Assembly: GCF_002000085.1 (NCBI RefSeq)
Contig: NZ_MUZU01000018.1
Location: forward strand, 1 to 57,077
Length of the DNA: 57,077 bases
Source of the DNA: Pseudocolwellia agarivorans
GTDB lineage: Bacteria; Pseudomonadota; Gammaproteobacteria; Enterobacterales; Alteromonadaceae
Reading direction: 5' to 3'
Shown here piece by piece: positions 43,188 to 51,651 of the stretch (positions are counted from its first letter, which is position 1; each line of letters starts with the position of its first letter). The notes beneath the pieces are model-generated. The model was not told where the DNA came from and did no database searches. It saw only the letters and a program-made list of their open reading frames with translations. The translations under genes and the position numbers were made by a program.

Positions 43188-43646
43188 TTACTTGTCTTCC
43201 GACACGGGAAACTCTACAAATTCAATCCAATATTTACCTAATGTTTTCATGAGATCAACTAGGCCTTCAAAATTAACGGGCTTGGTAATGTAGGAAGCCG
43301 CACCTAAGTTGTAACCTTTTACTTTATCTTCTTCTTGCTTTGATGTGGTTAATATAACAACAGGAATACCTTTTAGTTCTGGATTACTTTTAATCTCTTT
43401 TAAAGCTTCTCGCCCGTCTTTACGCGGCATATTTAAATCAAGCAATATCAAATCTGGCCTAGGTGATAAGGCTTTATCTTGATATTTGCCTTCTCGGTTT
43501 AGGTATTCAAGTAGTTCTACACCGTCTTCAACGCTGTAAAGTGTATTAAGTACTCTGCTTTCTATTAAAGCGTCTTGGGTTAATAGCCTGTCGTCTTCAT
43601 CGTCGTCTGCTATTAAAATAGTTATTGCTTTAGTATTCATATTCAT
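43188..43646 (-). CDS. Single-domain response regulator (Rcp1-like)
   Basis: A 152-residue protein consisting of one receiver: IADDDEDDRLL, LILLDLNMPRKDG, VVILTTSKQEED and YITKPVNFEG. The extended loop after the acceptor Asp and the C-terminal helix resemble Rcp1, partner of phytochrome-type kinases. It starts 4 bases after the CHASE3 kinase stop, so it is translated right behind its likely kinase. It would pass phosphate on or regulate by protein contact. Confidence 0.93.
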   Translation of the reverse strand: MNMNTKAITILIADDDEDDRLLTQDALIESRVLNTLYSVEDGVELLEYLNREGKYQDKALSPRPDLILLDLNMPRKDGREALKEIKSNPELKGIPVVILTTSKQEEDKVKGYNLGAASYITKPVNFEGLVDLMKTLGKYWIEFVEFPVSEDK

Positions 43647-43650
43647 GCTC

Positions 43651-45129
43651 TTAACTGGTTGTGGTAAACGTGAAATTATGTGGAATTTTTATAGTGAATT
43701 CAGTACCTGAATTTATTTCACTTTTTACGGATATATCGCCGCCGTGGCGTTCAACAATTCGTCTACATATTGCTAGACCTATGCCTGTTCCTTTGTATTG
43801 GCTACGTGTGTGTAGTCGTTGAAAAGGGATAAAAATTTTGTCTTCAAACTCTTGTGAAAAACCAATGCCATTATCTTTTATGGTGATTTCGTACCATAGG
43901 CTGTCTGTTTTTAATATGGGATCAAACGCGTAGCTTTCATTGTAACTAATATGAATAACAGGGGGGATATCGTCTTGTTTAAACTTAATGGCATTGCTTA
44001 ATAAGTTTAAAAATAATTGATTAAGCTGTGTTATATCGCCATTAATCTCCGGTAAAGGAGTTGTTTGAATGGTGGCTGAACTTTCATCAATGGCAACTTC
44101 TAAATCGTCTATTACATCGATTAGCACTTGATCAAGCGATACAACAACAAAGGCTTTGCCTCGCGTATTTATGCGAGAGTATTCTAACAAGTCGCTGATT
44201 AAGTTAGACATACGTTCGGCAGCGTTGTACATGCGTTTTAAATAGTCTTGTCCTTTAGGATCTATGCTTGACGAGTAACTTGTCATTAACCGGTCACCAA
44301 AAGCTCTGATTTTGCGTAATGGTTCTTGTAGATCGTGCGAGGCGACAAATGCGAAGTCTTCTAGTTCACGGTTACTACGTGCCAGCTCTTCTGCGTATAA
44401 GGTAAGTTCTTTGGTGCGTGCTTTTACTTCGTCTGCTAGTTTTATGTTTTGTTGTTCTAAAGAGTTTTTATATTGTTGTTCTGTTTTGTTGTTTACTCTA
44501 ACTAATACCCACAAACCCAGTAATAGTAAAAAACTGGTAATGGCTGAGATGCTGAAGGTAAATTTAGCTTCTTGTTCAATGAGTTCTAGTTTTTTGTATA
44601 GATGGTTGCGGTGTGTAACTTCCGCATCTTGTAGTTCGTCGAAGTGTTTTTTTATTTCATTATAAAAGTTTTTTCCTCGACCTGTCATCACTGCTTTAAG
44701 CGCGCTTTTTTCTTTATCATTTAATGCTAAATCAACCGTAAAGCTGAGTTCTATTAACTTTTGTTCAACTAAGCTTAGTAATTCAATTTGTTTGCTTTCT
44801 AGGCCAACCATATCTAAGCGAAGTTTTTTAACTTCTTTAATTTGGTTCATTACCTGAGAAATAGCTTCTTGGTAGGGGGCTAAATAGTCTTTATTTTCTG
44901 TTAATAAGTAACCACGTTGGCCGGTTTCTGCCGATAGAACTAGAATGTGTAATTTGTCTAAAGACAAAATAACTTCGCCCGTATTGGTTAAGCCTTTTTG
45001 GGTTTTTGAAAGTTGGTCGATAGTTTTAATGGCGAGGGTTACATTAATGCTAATAACCCCAATAACGATAATAAAAACTAACGCCCATGAAACTTTTTTA
45101 TTATCTAATAATTGTTTAATGGTTAACAT
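43651..45129 (-). CDS. CHASE3-domain sensor histidine kinase
   Basis: A 492-residue membrane kinase. Helix 1 (about residues 15-35), a periplasmic helical CHASE3 domain (about 40-180, with the signature ETGQRGYLLTENKDYL), helix 2 (about 195-215), a coiled coil, dimerisation box FVASHDLQEPLRKIRAF near 265, and a GHKL ATPase (NLLSNAIKFKQ, DNGIGFSQEF, GTGIGLAICRRIVERHGG). The SHDLQEPLR box marks the phytochrome-like group that pairs with Rcp1-type regulators; its neighbour fits. The stimulus is unknown. Operon with the gene at 43188. Confidence 0.93.
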   Translation of the reverse strand: MLTIKQLLDNKKVSWALVFIIVIGVISINVTLAIKTIDQLSKTQKGLTNTGEVILSLDKLHILVLSAETGQRGYLLTENKDYLAPYQEAISQVMNQIKEVKKLRLDMVGLESKQIELLSLVEQKLIELSFTVDLALNDKEKSALKAVMTGRGKNFYNEIKKHFDELQDAEVTHRNHLYKKLELIEQEAKFTFSISAITSFLLLLGLWVLVRVNNKTEQQYKNSLEQQNIKLADEVKARTKELTLYAEELARSNRELEDFAFVASHDLQEPLRKIRAFGDRLMTSYSSSIDPKGQDYLKRMYNAAERMSNLISDLLEYSRINTRGKAFVVVSLDQVLIDVIDDLEVAIDESSATIQTTPLPEINGDITQLNQLFLNLLSNAIKFKQDDIPPVIHISYNESYAFDPILKTDSLWYEITIKDNGIGFSQEFEDKIFIPFQRLHTRSQYKGTGIGLAICRRIVERHGGDISVKSEINSGTEFTIKIPHNFTFTTTS

Positions 45130-45151
45130 GTAAAAACCTATTTAATGAGTA

Positions 45152-45367
45152 TTACTTGTTGGATATTTGCTCTAAAAATTGGCTACATTCTTGGCATGAG
45201 TCAATAATTTTATTAGCAGCTTCTAGGGCTTTTTCTGGCGGCATTTCGTTTTCAATTACCAATTTAATTAGCTCAGCCTGCATTGATATTCTATTTAGCG
45301 GAGCTCGGGCATCGTGAATGAGCTCGTTAATGTTTTTTGATGGTGCTTCGTTGTTTTGATTGGTCAT
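45152..45367 (-). CDS. Stand-alone histidine-kinase dimerisation (DHp) domain
   Basis: A 71-residue protein. The only recognised feature is a HisKA-like helix pair: INELIHDARAPLNRISMQAE matches the H-box of sensor kinases (H-E-L-R-x-P-L-x-x-I), with His at the phosphorylation site and the RxPLxxI core. The second helix follows (EKALEAANKIIDSCQECSQFLEQI). There is no ATPase domain. The ATG at 45367 (MTNQNN) is chosen because AAAGG is 7-8 bases before it and it falls just past the stop of the upstream regulator; longer forms would overlap that gene. It sits between an NtrC-type regulator and a CHASE3 kinase, so it could be a phosphate shuttle or a decoy. Confidence 0.7.
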   Translation of the reverse strand: MTNQNNEAPSKNINELIHDARAPLNRISMQAELIKLVIENEMPPEKALEAANKIIDSCQECSQFLEQISNK

Positions 45368-45383
45368 TTCCATACCTTTAATA

Positions 45384-46730
45384 TTAGTCTTTAAAGTCGC
45401 CATAAGCATGTAAGCGGTTGTAGAGGGTTTTAGTGCTAATGCCTAACATTTCTGCGGCGAGCGATTTGTTGCCGTTAACATCGGCTAGGGTAACTTTAAT
45501 TAATTCTTTTTCAACGTCTTCAATAGTTTGCCCAGCAGTTAAGCTATGTTTTTGTTCCGATATTGAAGAGAAGGGAGAACGGAAATCTTTGGGTAATTCA
45601 ACTGATGCTGATTGCGGATCAGACATAATAAAAGCACGATGAATGGTATGACGTAGTTCGCGTACGTTACCTGGCCAGTCGTAATCAACAAGTCGTTGTA
45701 ATTGCGTTGCATCCCATTGATGATTTCGATCATATTCGTTATTTAATTCGTTTAGAAAGGTGTTGGCTAATAAGGGGATATCTTCTTTGCGTTCACGCAA
45801 TGCAGGAATTGAAATAGGAAAAACCGCAAGTCGAAAATAGATATCTTCTCTCAGGCATTTTTTTTCAGCGATTTCAGCAACCGACCGATTAGATGCCGAT
45901 ATTACGCGACAATTCACGTCGATTTCTTTAGCTCCACCTACCGGTGTTACTTTTTTATTTTCGAGTACACGCAATAAGTTAGGTTGCATGTCTATTGGCA
46001 TTTCGGTGACTTCATCTAAAAATAAAGTGCCATTTCCGGCTCGTTGAAAAACACCTTCTTTTTTCGCTATAGCACCGGTAAATGCGCCTTTTTCATGACC
46101 AAATAGTTCGCTAGTGATCAGATCTTTTGAAATAGCACCACAGTTGCTTGCGACTAATTCATATTCACTATTATTCGCTTTGTTGGTCGCGTAATGTATC
46201 GCTTGTGCTACCACTTCTTTACCAACACCACTTTCCCCCATAAGCATGACATTAGCTTGAGTTCGTGCGACACGTTCTATCATAGTGTAAAGCTCTTGCA
46301 TTGCTTTTGATTCGCCAATTAAACAATCAAAATGTTTAGTAGGCATAGATGAGTCATTTTTTTTGCTAGGTTTTTTTTGGGTTTTATGGGATAAGGCTTG
46401 CTCTAAATCTTCACGTTGTAATGGTTTAGCTAAATAACCTATTTTGGGGCCGCATAGGCTACTGAGCATACCTTTAACAAGGGGATGCCCTGTGATCAGT
46501 GTAATATAAGGTGATTTGTTTGATTTATTGATGTGATCAATTAAATGTAAGCCACTTCCATCAGGTAACATAAAATCTAAAAATATATGGTCAAAATCGT
46601 TAAATTCTAATATCTGATATGCCTCTTCTAATGAACTTGCTGTAGAAGTGTCATGACCTAGAAATTCAATAATGTGACAAGCGACGTTGGTAAATTCCTC
46701 ATCGTCGTCAACCAGTAATATATTTAACAC
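45384..46730 (-). CDS. NtrC-type sigma-54 response regulator
   Basis: A 448-residue regulator. Receiver (VDDDEEF, IFLDFMLPDGSG, YLAKPL), AAA+ domain with GESGVGKE (about residue 165), GAFTGA, Walker B TLFLDEVTEM, and a Fis-like helix-turn-helix at the end (NKSLAAEMLGISTKTLYNRL). All key residues are intact. The start is set at GTG 46730, because AAGG lies 6 bases before it but touches the ATG at 46736. The next gene (DHp) begins 17 bases after its stop. Target genes are unknown; no sigma-54 promoter was found here besides the cynS one. Confidence 0.9.
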   Translation of the reverse strand: MLNILLVDDDEEFTNVACHIIEFLGHDTSTASSLEEAYQILEFNDFDHIFLDFMLPDGSGLHLIDHINKSNKSPYITLITGHPLVKGMLSSLCGPKIGYLAKPLQREDLEQALSHKTQKKPSKKNDSSMPTKHFDCLIGESKAMQELYTMIERVARTQANVMLMGESGVGKEVVAQAIHYATNKANNSEYELVASNCGAISKDLITSELFGHEKGAFTGAIAKKEGVFQRAGNGTLFLDEVTEMPIDMQPNLLRVLENKKVTPVGGAKEIDVNCRVISASNRSVAEIAEKKCLREDIYFRLAVFPISIPALRERKEDIPLLANTFLNELNNEYDRNHQWDATQLQRLVDYDWPGNVRELRHTIHRAFIMSDPQSASVELPKDFRSPFSSISEQKHSLTAGQTIEDVEKELIKVTLADVNGNKSLAAEMLGISTKTLYNRLHAYGDFKD

Positions 46731-46915
46731 GAGCATCCTTTTTTAGCTTTTAACTTAATGCATTGATTCACTCTATTTGTAGGGTGTTCAATGGCTTTAA
46801 TACAATAAATATATAATACAGTGTTTAGGAAAAAAACGATCACTTATTCTTTTTGAAAGGTAAAAGTTTATGTCTTTTGCAATAATTTTAGGAGATGGGG
46901 TGTTGCATTGGAGGG

Positions 46916-46949
46916 TAATCGCGGCGTTTTTTTGAAACCACCGCGATTA
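46916..46949 (-). terminator. Hairpin after lapD-like gene (weak terminator)
   Basis: TAATCGCGG (46916-46924) pairs perfectly with CCGCGATTA (46941-46949). It lies just beyond the lapD-like stop on the minus strand. No T run follows, so any termination would be weak or need help from Rho. It may end the Lap operon. Confidence 0.45.
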
Positions 46950-46961
46950 GCTTAGTTATTT

Positions 46962-48884
46962 TTACAAGGTTATATCTTCAGGTGCTGATATGTAACCTTG
47001 GTAGCCATCAGCTCTTAAAGTAACAAAGTGAGCGAGTTGTTCTTGGTCTTCAATTCCGGTGATGATCACCTCAATTTTTAAGCCTTTAGCAACACTCATT
47101 AAAGCACGACATAGTTCGTTGTTTTGATTTAACTTTTCATAAAAGGCAAAAGACTGATCTAGTTTAATATAGTCAGGCTGTAGCTTACGCAAATAATCAA
47201 GAGAACCAATTTGACGGCCGCATTGATCTATTCCTATTTTTGCGCCTGCTGCTTTTATAATTTGGGCGATGTAATTACATTGGTCAAAGTTGTTGAGTAG
47301 AGCAGACTCAGGTATTTCAAATAAAATACGATCAACATGAGACGATTGTTTAAGAAACTCTCCCAGCCACTGTGCAAAACTCGCATCTAAAAGGCTATCG
47401 TGGGTTAAGTTTATTGCTACAGGTTGTTGGGCTAATTTTAAAATATTTTGTTTTTCAATGGTTTCTAGCAAGCACTTGTCGAGTTGACTACCCAGTGATA
47501 ACAATTCAATAAAGGGCATAAACTCGGCAGCGCTAACGGTTTGATCGTCTATGTTTAGGCGACAATAAATTTCGCGTTGAATAATATCTTTCGCGGGCAT
47601 GTTGCATATTTTTTGCCACTGGAATACGAAGTGGTTGTTGTTAATGGCATCTTCTAATTTATGACGCCATTGTTCGCGACTATATTTTTGTGTTTGTTGT
47701 GTATCGATCCAGTGACTAATTTTATTCTCGCGGTGCGCTTGTTGTAGTGCGTTATCTGTTTGCGACATTAAGTCTGAAGGTTGCATGTTTTCTATACGTT
47801 CGCTAATACCTATGTAAAAGTCGGTATTTGGCAAACAGCCAGCTTTGGTAATTTCTTGGTTGATCAGTCGAATAAGCGTTTGCAGGTATTTTTCAATTTG
47901 GTGATGCTCGGCTTTGGTGATCAAAAATGCAAATTCGGTATTGGCAATACGGGTAATTATGCTGTCTGCAATTTCAGGTAATTCAGCTTTCATTCTATTA
48001 GATAAAGTTCTAATAATTTCATCGCGACCTTGATAACCGTATTTACTGTAAACCTCTTCTAGCCAATCAAATTTAGCTAAAATAAGTCCGCCGTAGCCAG
48101 GTTCGTTAAGCCAATTATTCATTTGAGCAGATAGGTATTGGCGATTAGGCAGTTGAGATACTTGATCAATGAGCTTGTCTTCTTTTAGCTCGCTGACTTC
48201 TTGATCGAGTGTTGAAAATACTTGCTGTAGCTGAGATGACATTGAGTTAATCGCAATAACAAGTTCTTGTAATTCGGCTGTTTTAGGTAGTTTTATGTCT
48301 TGGCCAAATTTTCGTTGTGCTATTTCTCTTGCTTGAACCGCAACGCCATTTAAGGGTTTTAAGATACGGTTTAGTCTGAGTCTTAGTGCAAAAATAGAGA
48401 CGATAAAAAGAAAAGATAATACCATGATGGTGTCATTCATTATGCGCCATAATTCTTGGTAACCATGGGCGGGATGTGCTTCTATTTCAAGCTTGGCCAG
48501 TTGCATCCAACCTGAGGTTATAACACTTTCCTTTTTTTGCACTTTAAACAGGTTTAAGTCAACAAACCATTGGGGCACACCTTCAATAACTATGGGGTTT
48601 TCCCATACTTGTTCTTTACCATCAACTAACCATGTTAGGGTCACTTTACGATAAAACCCGCCTTCAAAAATAACATTAACTAGCGTTTCCGCAGATACCA
48701 TATCGCCTGTTTCTATATGGGGTTGCAGCATTAAACCTAATGAGGTCATGGTGTTATTGAGATCTGAGGCCATTTGCTGGCTCATAAAGTCTTTGGTTTG
48801 ATTAAACTGGAAGTAAACCAAGCTGGTCATTACTAAGAGAAATAATCCAAACAATAATGAGTTTATTTGTCTAAATAGGGTCAT
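46962..48884 (-). CDS. lapD: LapD-like c-di-GMP receptor (degenerate GGDEF-EAL)
   Basis: A 640-residue inner-membrane protein. Helix 1 (residues 8-24), a periplasmic LapD/MoxY-type domain (about 25-150), helix 2 (about 155-175), HAMP (LKPLNGVAVQAREIAQRKFG), then GGDEF and EAL domains. The GGDEF motif reads RIANTEF and the EAL signature reads REIYCRL, so both enzyme sites are degenerate, the hallmark of LapD. In Pseudomonas fluorescens LapD binds c-di-GMP and holds the LapG protease in the periplasm, keeping the adhesin on the surface. The start follows the lapG stop by 4 bases, in the expected order. Confidence 0.93.
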   Translation of the reverse strand: MTLFRQINSLLFGLFLLVMTSLVYFQFNQTKDFMSQQMASDLNNTMTSLGLMLQPHIETGDMVSAETLVNVIFEGGFYRKVTLTWLVDGKEQVWENPIVIEGVPQWFVDLNLFKVQKKESVITSGWMQLAKLEIEAHPAHGYQELWRIMNDTIMVLSFLFIVSIFALRLRLNRILKPLNGVAVQAREIAQRKFGQDIKLPKTAELQELVIAINSMSSQLQQVFSTLDQEVSELKEDKLIDQVSQLPNRQYLSAQMNNWLNEPGYGGLILAKFDWLEEVYSKYGYQGRDEIIRTLSNRMKAELPEIADSIITRIANTEFAFLITKAEHHQIEKYLQTLIRLINQEITKAGCLPNTDFYIGISERIENMQPSDLMSQTDNALQQAHRENKISHWIDTQQTQKYSREQWRHKLEDAINNNHFVFQWQKICNMPAKDIIQREIYCRLNIDDQTVSAAEFMPFIELLSLGSQLDKCLLETIEKQNILKLAQQPVAINLTHDSLLDASFAQWLGEFLKQSSHVDRILFEIPESALLNNFDQCNYIAQIIKAAGAKIGIDQCGRQIGSLDYLRKLQPDYIKLDQSFAFYEKLNQNNELCRALMSVAKGLKIEVIITGIEDQEQLAHFVTLRADGYQGYISAPEDITL

Positions 48885-48888
48885 TGCT

Positions 48889-49596
48889 TTAAAACTCCAG
48901 CTTTAGCTTAGGTTGTTTAAGGGTTGAAGTATTTATACGTTGACGTAGATCGCGCCATCTTTTAAGCCGTGATGATGTGCCACTTAGTACACCACGGCCT
49001 TTTTCTTTATTAAGCCATAATTGGCTACCATTAAAACTGTATATAGGTACTAGGTCGTTACGTTGCGTTGCTGGCTTTATTCGTCCGTCAATATTATCTA
49101 AAATTAATGGAACAGAGCTAGGGGTATCGTAATAGGCTAAAACCATATGATATTGATTAAGGTTTACGGCTTTAACCATGGTGATTTTCATTTTATCGTC
49201 AGGAATGCCCAGCTCCAGTAGTGTAAAATATTTCGCAATAGAATAGTCTTCACAATCGCCACCATTTACACCAATAAATTCGACAGGAGTTGCCCAATAA
49301 TTTTTAACACCCCAGAGTTTTATATCATCAATAAAATGAAATAGATTAAAGAAACTATTAACCTTTTGTAGTCGTTCTATTTCAGATTGATCTGGTGTTG
49401 GTGTCATTAGCTTTATCCATGCTTTACCGCGCTTTCCTGCTCGAATTCCGTAACTTTTTTCTAAAGATTGTACTATTTTTTCACCATCTAAGGGTGCTAG
49501 AGGAGCCGCATAGAGCATAGATAGCAATAGCATACTAAAGAGTAATACTTGAATTAACTTTGATAACATTGCTGTTAAAAAGCAGCTTATCTTCAT
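48889..49596 (-). CDS. lapG: LapG-like periplasmic cysteine protease (transglutaminase-like)
   Basis: A 235-residue protein. Signal peptide (hydrophobic LLFSMLLLSMLYA, cut near AAPLA) and a transglutaminase-like fold with the catalytic triad Cys (GGDCEDYSIAKYF), His (NQYHMVLAY) and Asp (LILDNIDG). Relatives are calcium-dependent and cleave the N-terminal retention module of LapA-type adhesins, releasing cells from biofilm. It is adjacent to the LapD-like gene (4 bases) and follows an OmpA-like lipoprotein gene (15 bases). Target site in the adhesin lies beyond the window edge. Confidence 0.94.
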   Translation of the reverse strand: MKISCFLTAMLSKLIQVLLFSMLLLSMLYAAPLAPLDGEKIVQSLEKSYGIRAGKRGKAWIKLMTPTPDQSEIERLQKVNSFFNLFHFIDDIKLWGVKNYWATPVEFIGVNGGDCEDYSIAKYFTLLELGIPDDKMKITMVKAVNLNQYHMVLAYYDTPSSVPLILDNIDGRIKPATQRNDLVPIYSFNGSQLWLNKEKGRGVLSGTSSRLKRWRDLRQRINTSTLKQPKLKLEF

Positions 49597-49611
49597 ATTA
49601 CTCTCAAAGGG

Positions 49612-50244
49612 TTACAACGCTTGATTAACGGTATAAATTGTCCATTTCATATCGTCGATACCTTTAACCGCGTTTACTTTTGCCATAATACGACGGTTAA
49701 TTGCATGTGCTTCAGGCGTGTCTCCCTCTGCTTCTAATCTATCAAAACCATAACCAAAAGAGCTCACGCGGCTTTTATCAATATTAAATTCATTCACTAG
49801 TACTTGTACAATGGCGTTTGCTCGGTTTTCTGATAGTGTTTGATTAAGGTCTTTCATACCCACTTTGCTGGTATGTCCTTCGATAATCACGTTAACGTCT
49901 TTGTGTTCATTTAAGAAGTCAGCTAATGCTTTAATTTTACTATAAGCCGAGCGAGGCACCTCGTAGGAGTTATTGGCAAATTTGATATCAATATTTAGTG
50001 GTTCATTAAGTTGTTTTTTTGTGCCACATCCGTAATTATCAATAGTGGCTCCCAATACGGTATTTGCACATTTATCACGTGCTTTTATTACCCCGTCACT
50101 GTCATAATCATCTAAATTTTCTAATTGTTTAACAGGCTCTTCAATAACGACTATTGGTTGAGTAGCACAAGAGGTTATTAACATTAAGGCAAACGATGTA
50201 ACAAGCAGTTTGAGTGTTCTGTTTAGTGTGATTAGCTTATTCAT
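49612..50244 (-). CDS. OmpA-family lipoprotein in the Lap operon
   Basis: A 210-residue lipoprotein. The signal peptide ends LMLITSCATQ (lipobox ITSC). A short calcium-type repeat (YDSDGVIKARDKC..NYGC) precedes an OmpA peptidoglycan-binding domain (VNVIIEGHTSKVGMKDLNQT, ENRANAIVQVL, NRRIMAKV). The start overlaps the TolC-type gene stop by 8 bases (ATGAATAA), so it is translated with the secretion genes. It is not part of the P. fluorescens lap operon and may anchor the secretion channel or adhesin to the wall. That role is inference. Confidence 0.9.
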   Translation of the reverse strand: MNKLITLNRTLKLLVTSFALMLITSCATQPIVVIEEPVKQLENLDDYDSDGVIKARDKCANTVLGATIDNYGCGTKKQLNEPLNIDIKFANNSYEVPRSAYSKIKALADFLNEHKDVNVIIEGHTSKVGMKDLNQTLSENRANAIVQVLVNEFNIDKSRVSSFGYGFDRLEAEGDTPEAHAINRRIMAKVNAVKGIDDMKWTIYTVNQAL

Positions 50245-51625
50245 AATCGTGCTCTCCTTGCCATGCTGTTGAGCGTGTTACTCGTAGTGAATCAAGTAAT
50301 TGGCCGGTAACATTGAGTAATCTATATTGCGCATTTAATTCATTAAAGTCAGCGTCTAGGTAGTCTTTTCTTGCTTCAAATAACTCATTTTCTGTATCAA
50401 GTAAGTCTAATAAATTTCTTTGGCCTAAACTAAATTGATCTTTGTACGCTAACTGCGTTTCTTTGGAGGTAATTATATGTTGTTTAATATATTTTTTTTG
50501 TAATGAGAGCATTTCAAATGCGTTCCATGCAAGCTCATAACTTTCAGTTACTTGGCGGTGTGCGCTGTAGTTTATTTCTCTTGCTTCGTTTATTTTATAA
50601 GCGGCACTGCGTTCTTGCGCAACATCTTTACCGCCTGAAAAAAAGTTGTACTTTAAGCGTAACATAGCGCTAACTTCATTGCGGTGTCCACCAACATTAG
50701 GGCCAAAACGATTTAACCCACTTTCGCCATCAATGTCGTTATATGAATTAGCGCCAAGTTCTAAAGCTAATTCAGGGTAGTAACTGGCTTTAACTGACTT
50801 TTTAAACGATTGTGCTGCGTTTATGTCTTGTTGTGCAGATTTAATAACGGGGTGATTTTCAATAGCAAAGTCTAATCCTGTGCTTTTATCTTTAGGTAGC
50901 ATGTCTGCATCAGGCACTGGAAGCACTAAGTCTTTTGGCAGAGCATTAGTTAATCGAATAAATTGAGCTCTTGCATCTAATTGATTGTTGCGTGCTGCAA
51001 TTAGGTTTGATTGAGCACGGGCTACTCTTCCTGTAACTTGTGATAAATCAGCTATGCTGCCTAAACCTGAGTCGGTACGCTCTTTTATACGTTCATATAT
51101 TTCTTGATGAGAGGCTACATTTTTTTCTGCCAAAGCGATCATTTCTTCCGCTTTTAAGTAATTTAAATAGGCTTTTGTTACTTCTAAAGCTAAGTCTTCA
51201 GCTGAAGCAATTAATGCCCATTTTTCTGCATTGGCTTCGTGTTTGGTGCGATCTACTTCACTGCTGGTAAACATACCATCAAAGATCACTTGTCTTAAGC
51301 TGACACCTAATTCACCTCGTTTTAATTCGGTTTTTCCGTCATCAAAATTAAGGGAGCTTCTACGATTTCCAGGGCTGTCGGTGTATTCATAGCCGTATCC
51401 AGCAGTTAAGTCTATTGTAGGTAAATATCCTGCCGATGCGCGATTAACATCTTCTTCTTTCGATTTAAAACGGGCAAAAGATTGGCGAATATCAGGGTGA
51501 GAATCTAAAGCATGCGCAACGGCTGATTCTAAACTTTGTGAATTGACTGGGAGAGAACATAATGTAGATAAGCTAATTAAACTTATAATGCCTACTTTGC
51601 TCATACTAAACTTGTTTATTTTCAT
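50237..51625 (-). CDS. TolC-family outer-membrane channel (LapE-type)
   Basis: A 462-residue outer-membrane efflux protein of the TIGR01844 type I secretion group. Signal peptide ends near VNSQ; two repeats of helix-strand-helix: LESAVAHALDSHPDIRQS, VTKAYLNYLKAEEMIALAEKN, then the second half ending NELNAQYRLLNVTGQLL. It forms the tunnel through which the adhesin leaves. It lies between the HlyD-type adaptor (27 bases upstream on the minus strand) and the OmpA-like lipoprotein, with which it overlaps. Role in the Lap system is by context and family. Confidence 0.92.
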   Translation of the reverse strand: MKINKFSMSKVGIISLISLSTLCSLPVNSQSLESAVAHALDSHPDIRQSFARFKSKEEDVNRASAGYLPTIDLTAGYGYEYTDSPGNRRSSLNFDDGKTELKRGELGVSLRQVIFDGMFTSSEVDRTKHEANAEKWALIASAEDLALEVTKAYLNYLKAEEMIALAEKNVASHQEIYERIKERTDSGLGSIADLSQVTGRVARAQSNLIAARNNQLDARAQFIRLTNALPKDLVLPVPDADMLPKDKSTGLDFAIENHPVIKSAQQDINAAQSFKKSVKASYYPELALELGANSYNDIDGESGLNRFGPNVGGHRNEVSAMLRLKYNFFSGGKDVAQERSAAYKINEAREINYSAHRQVTESYELAWNAFEMLSLQKKYIKQHIITSKETQLAYKDQFSLGQRNLLDLLDTENELFEARKDYLDADFNELNAQYRLLNVTGQLLDSLRVTRSTAWQGEHDYE

Positions 51626-51651
51626 AAATATTCCGTGTTATTAATGATTAC

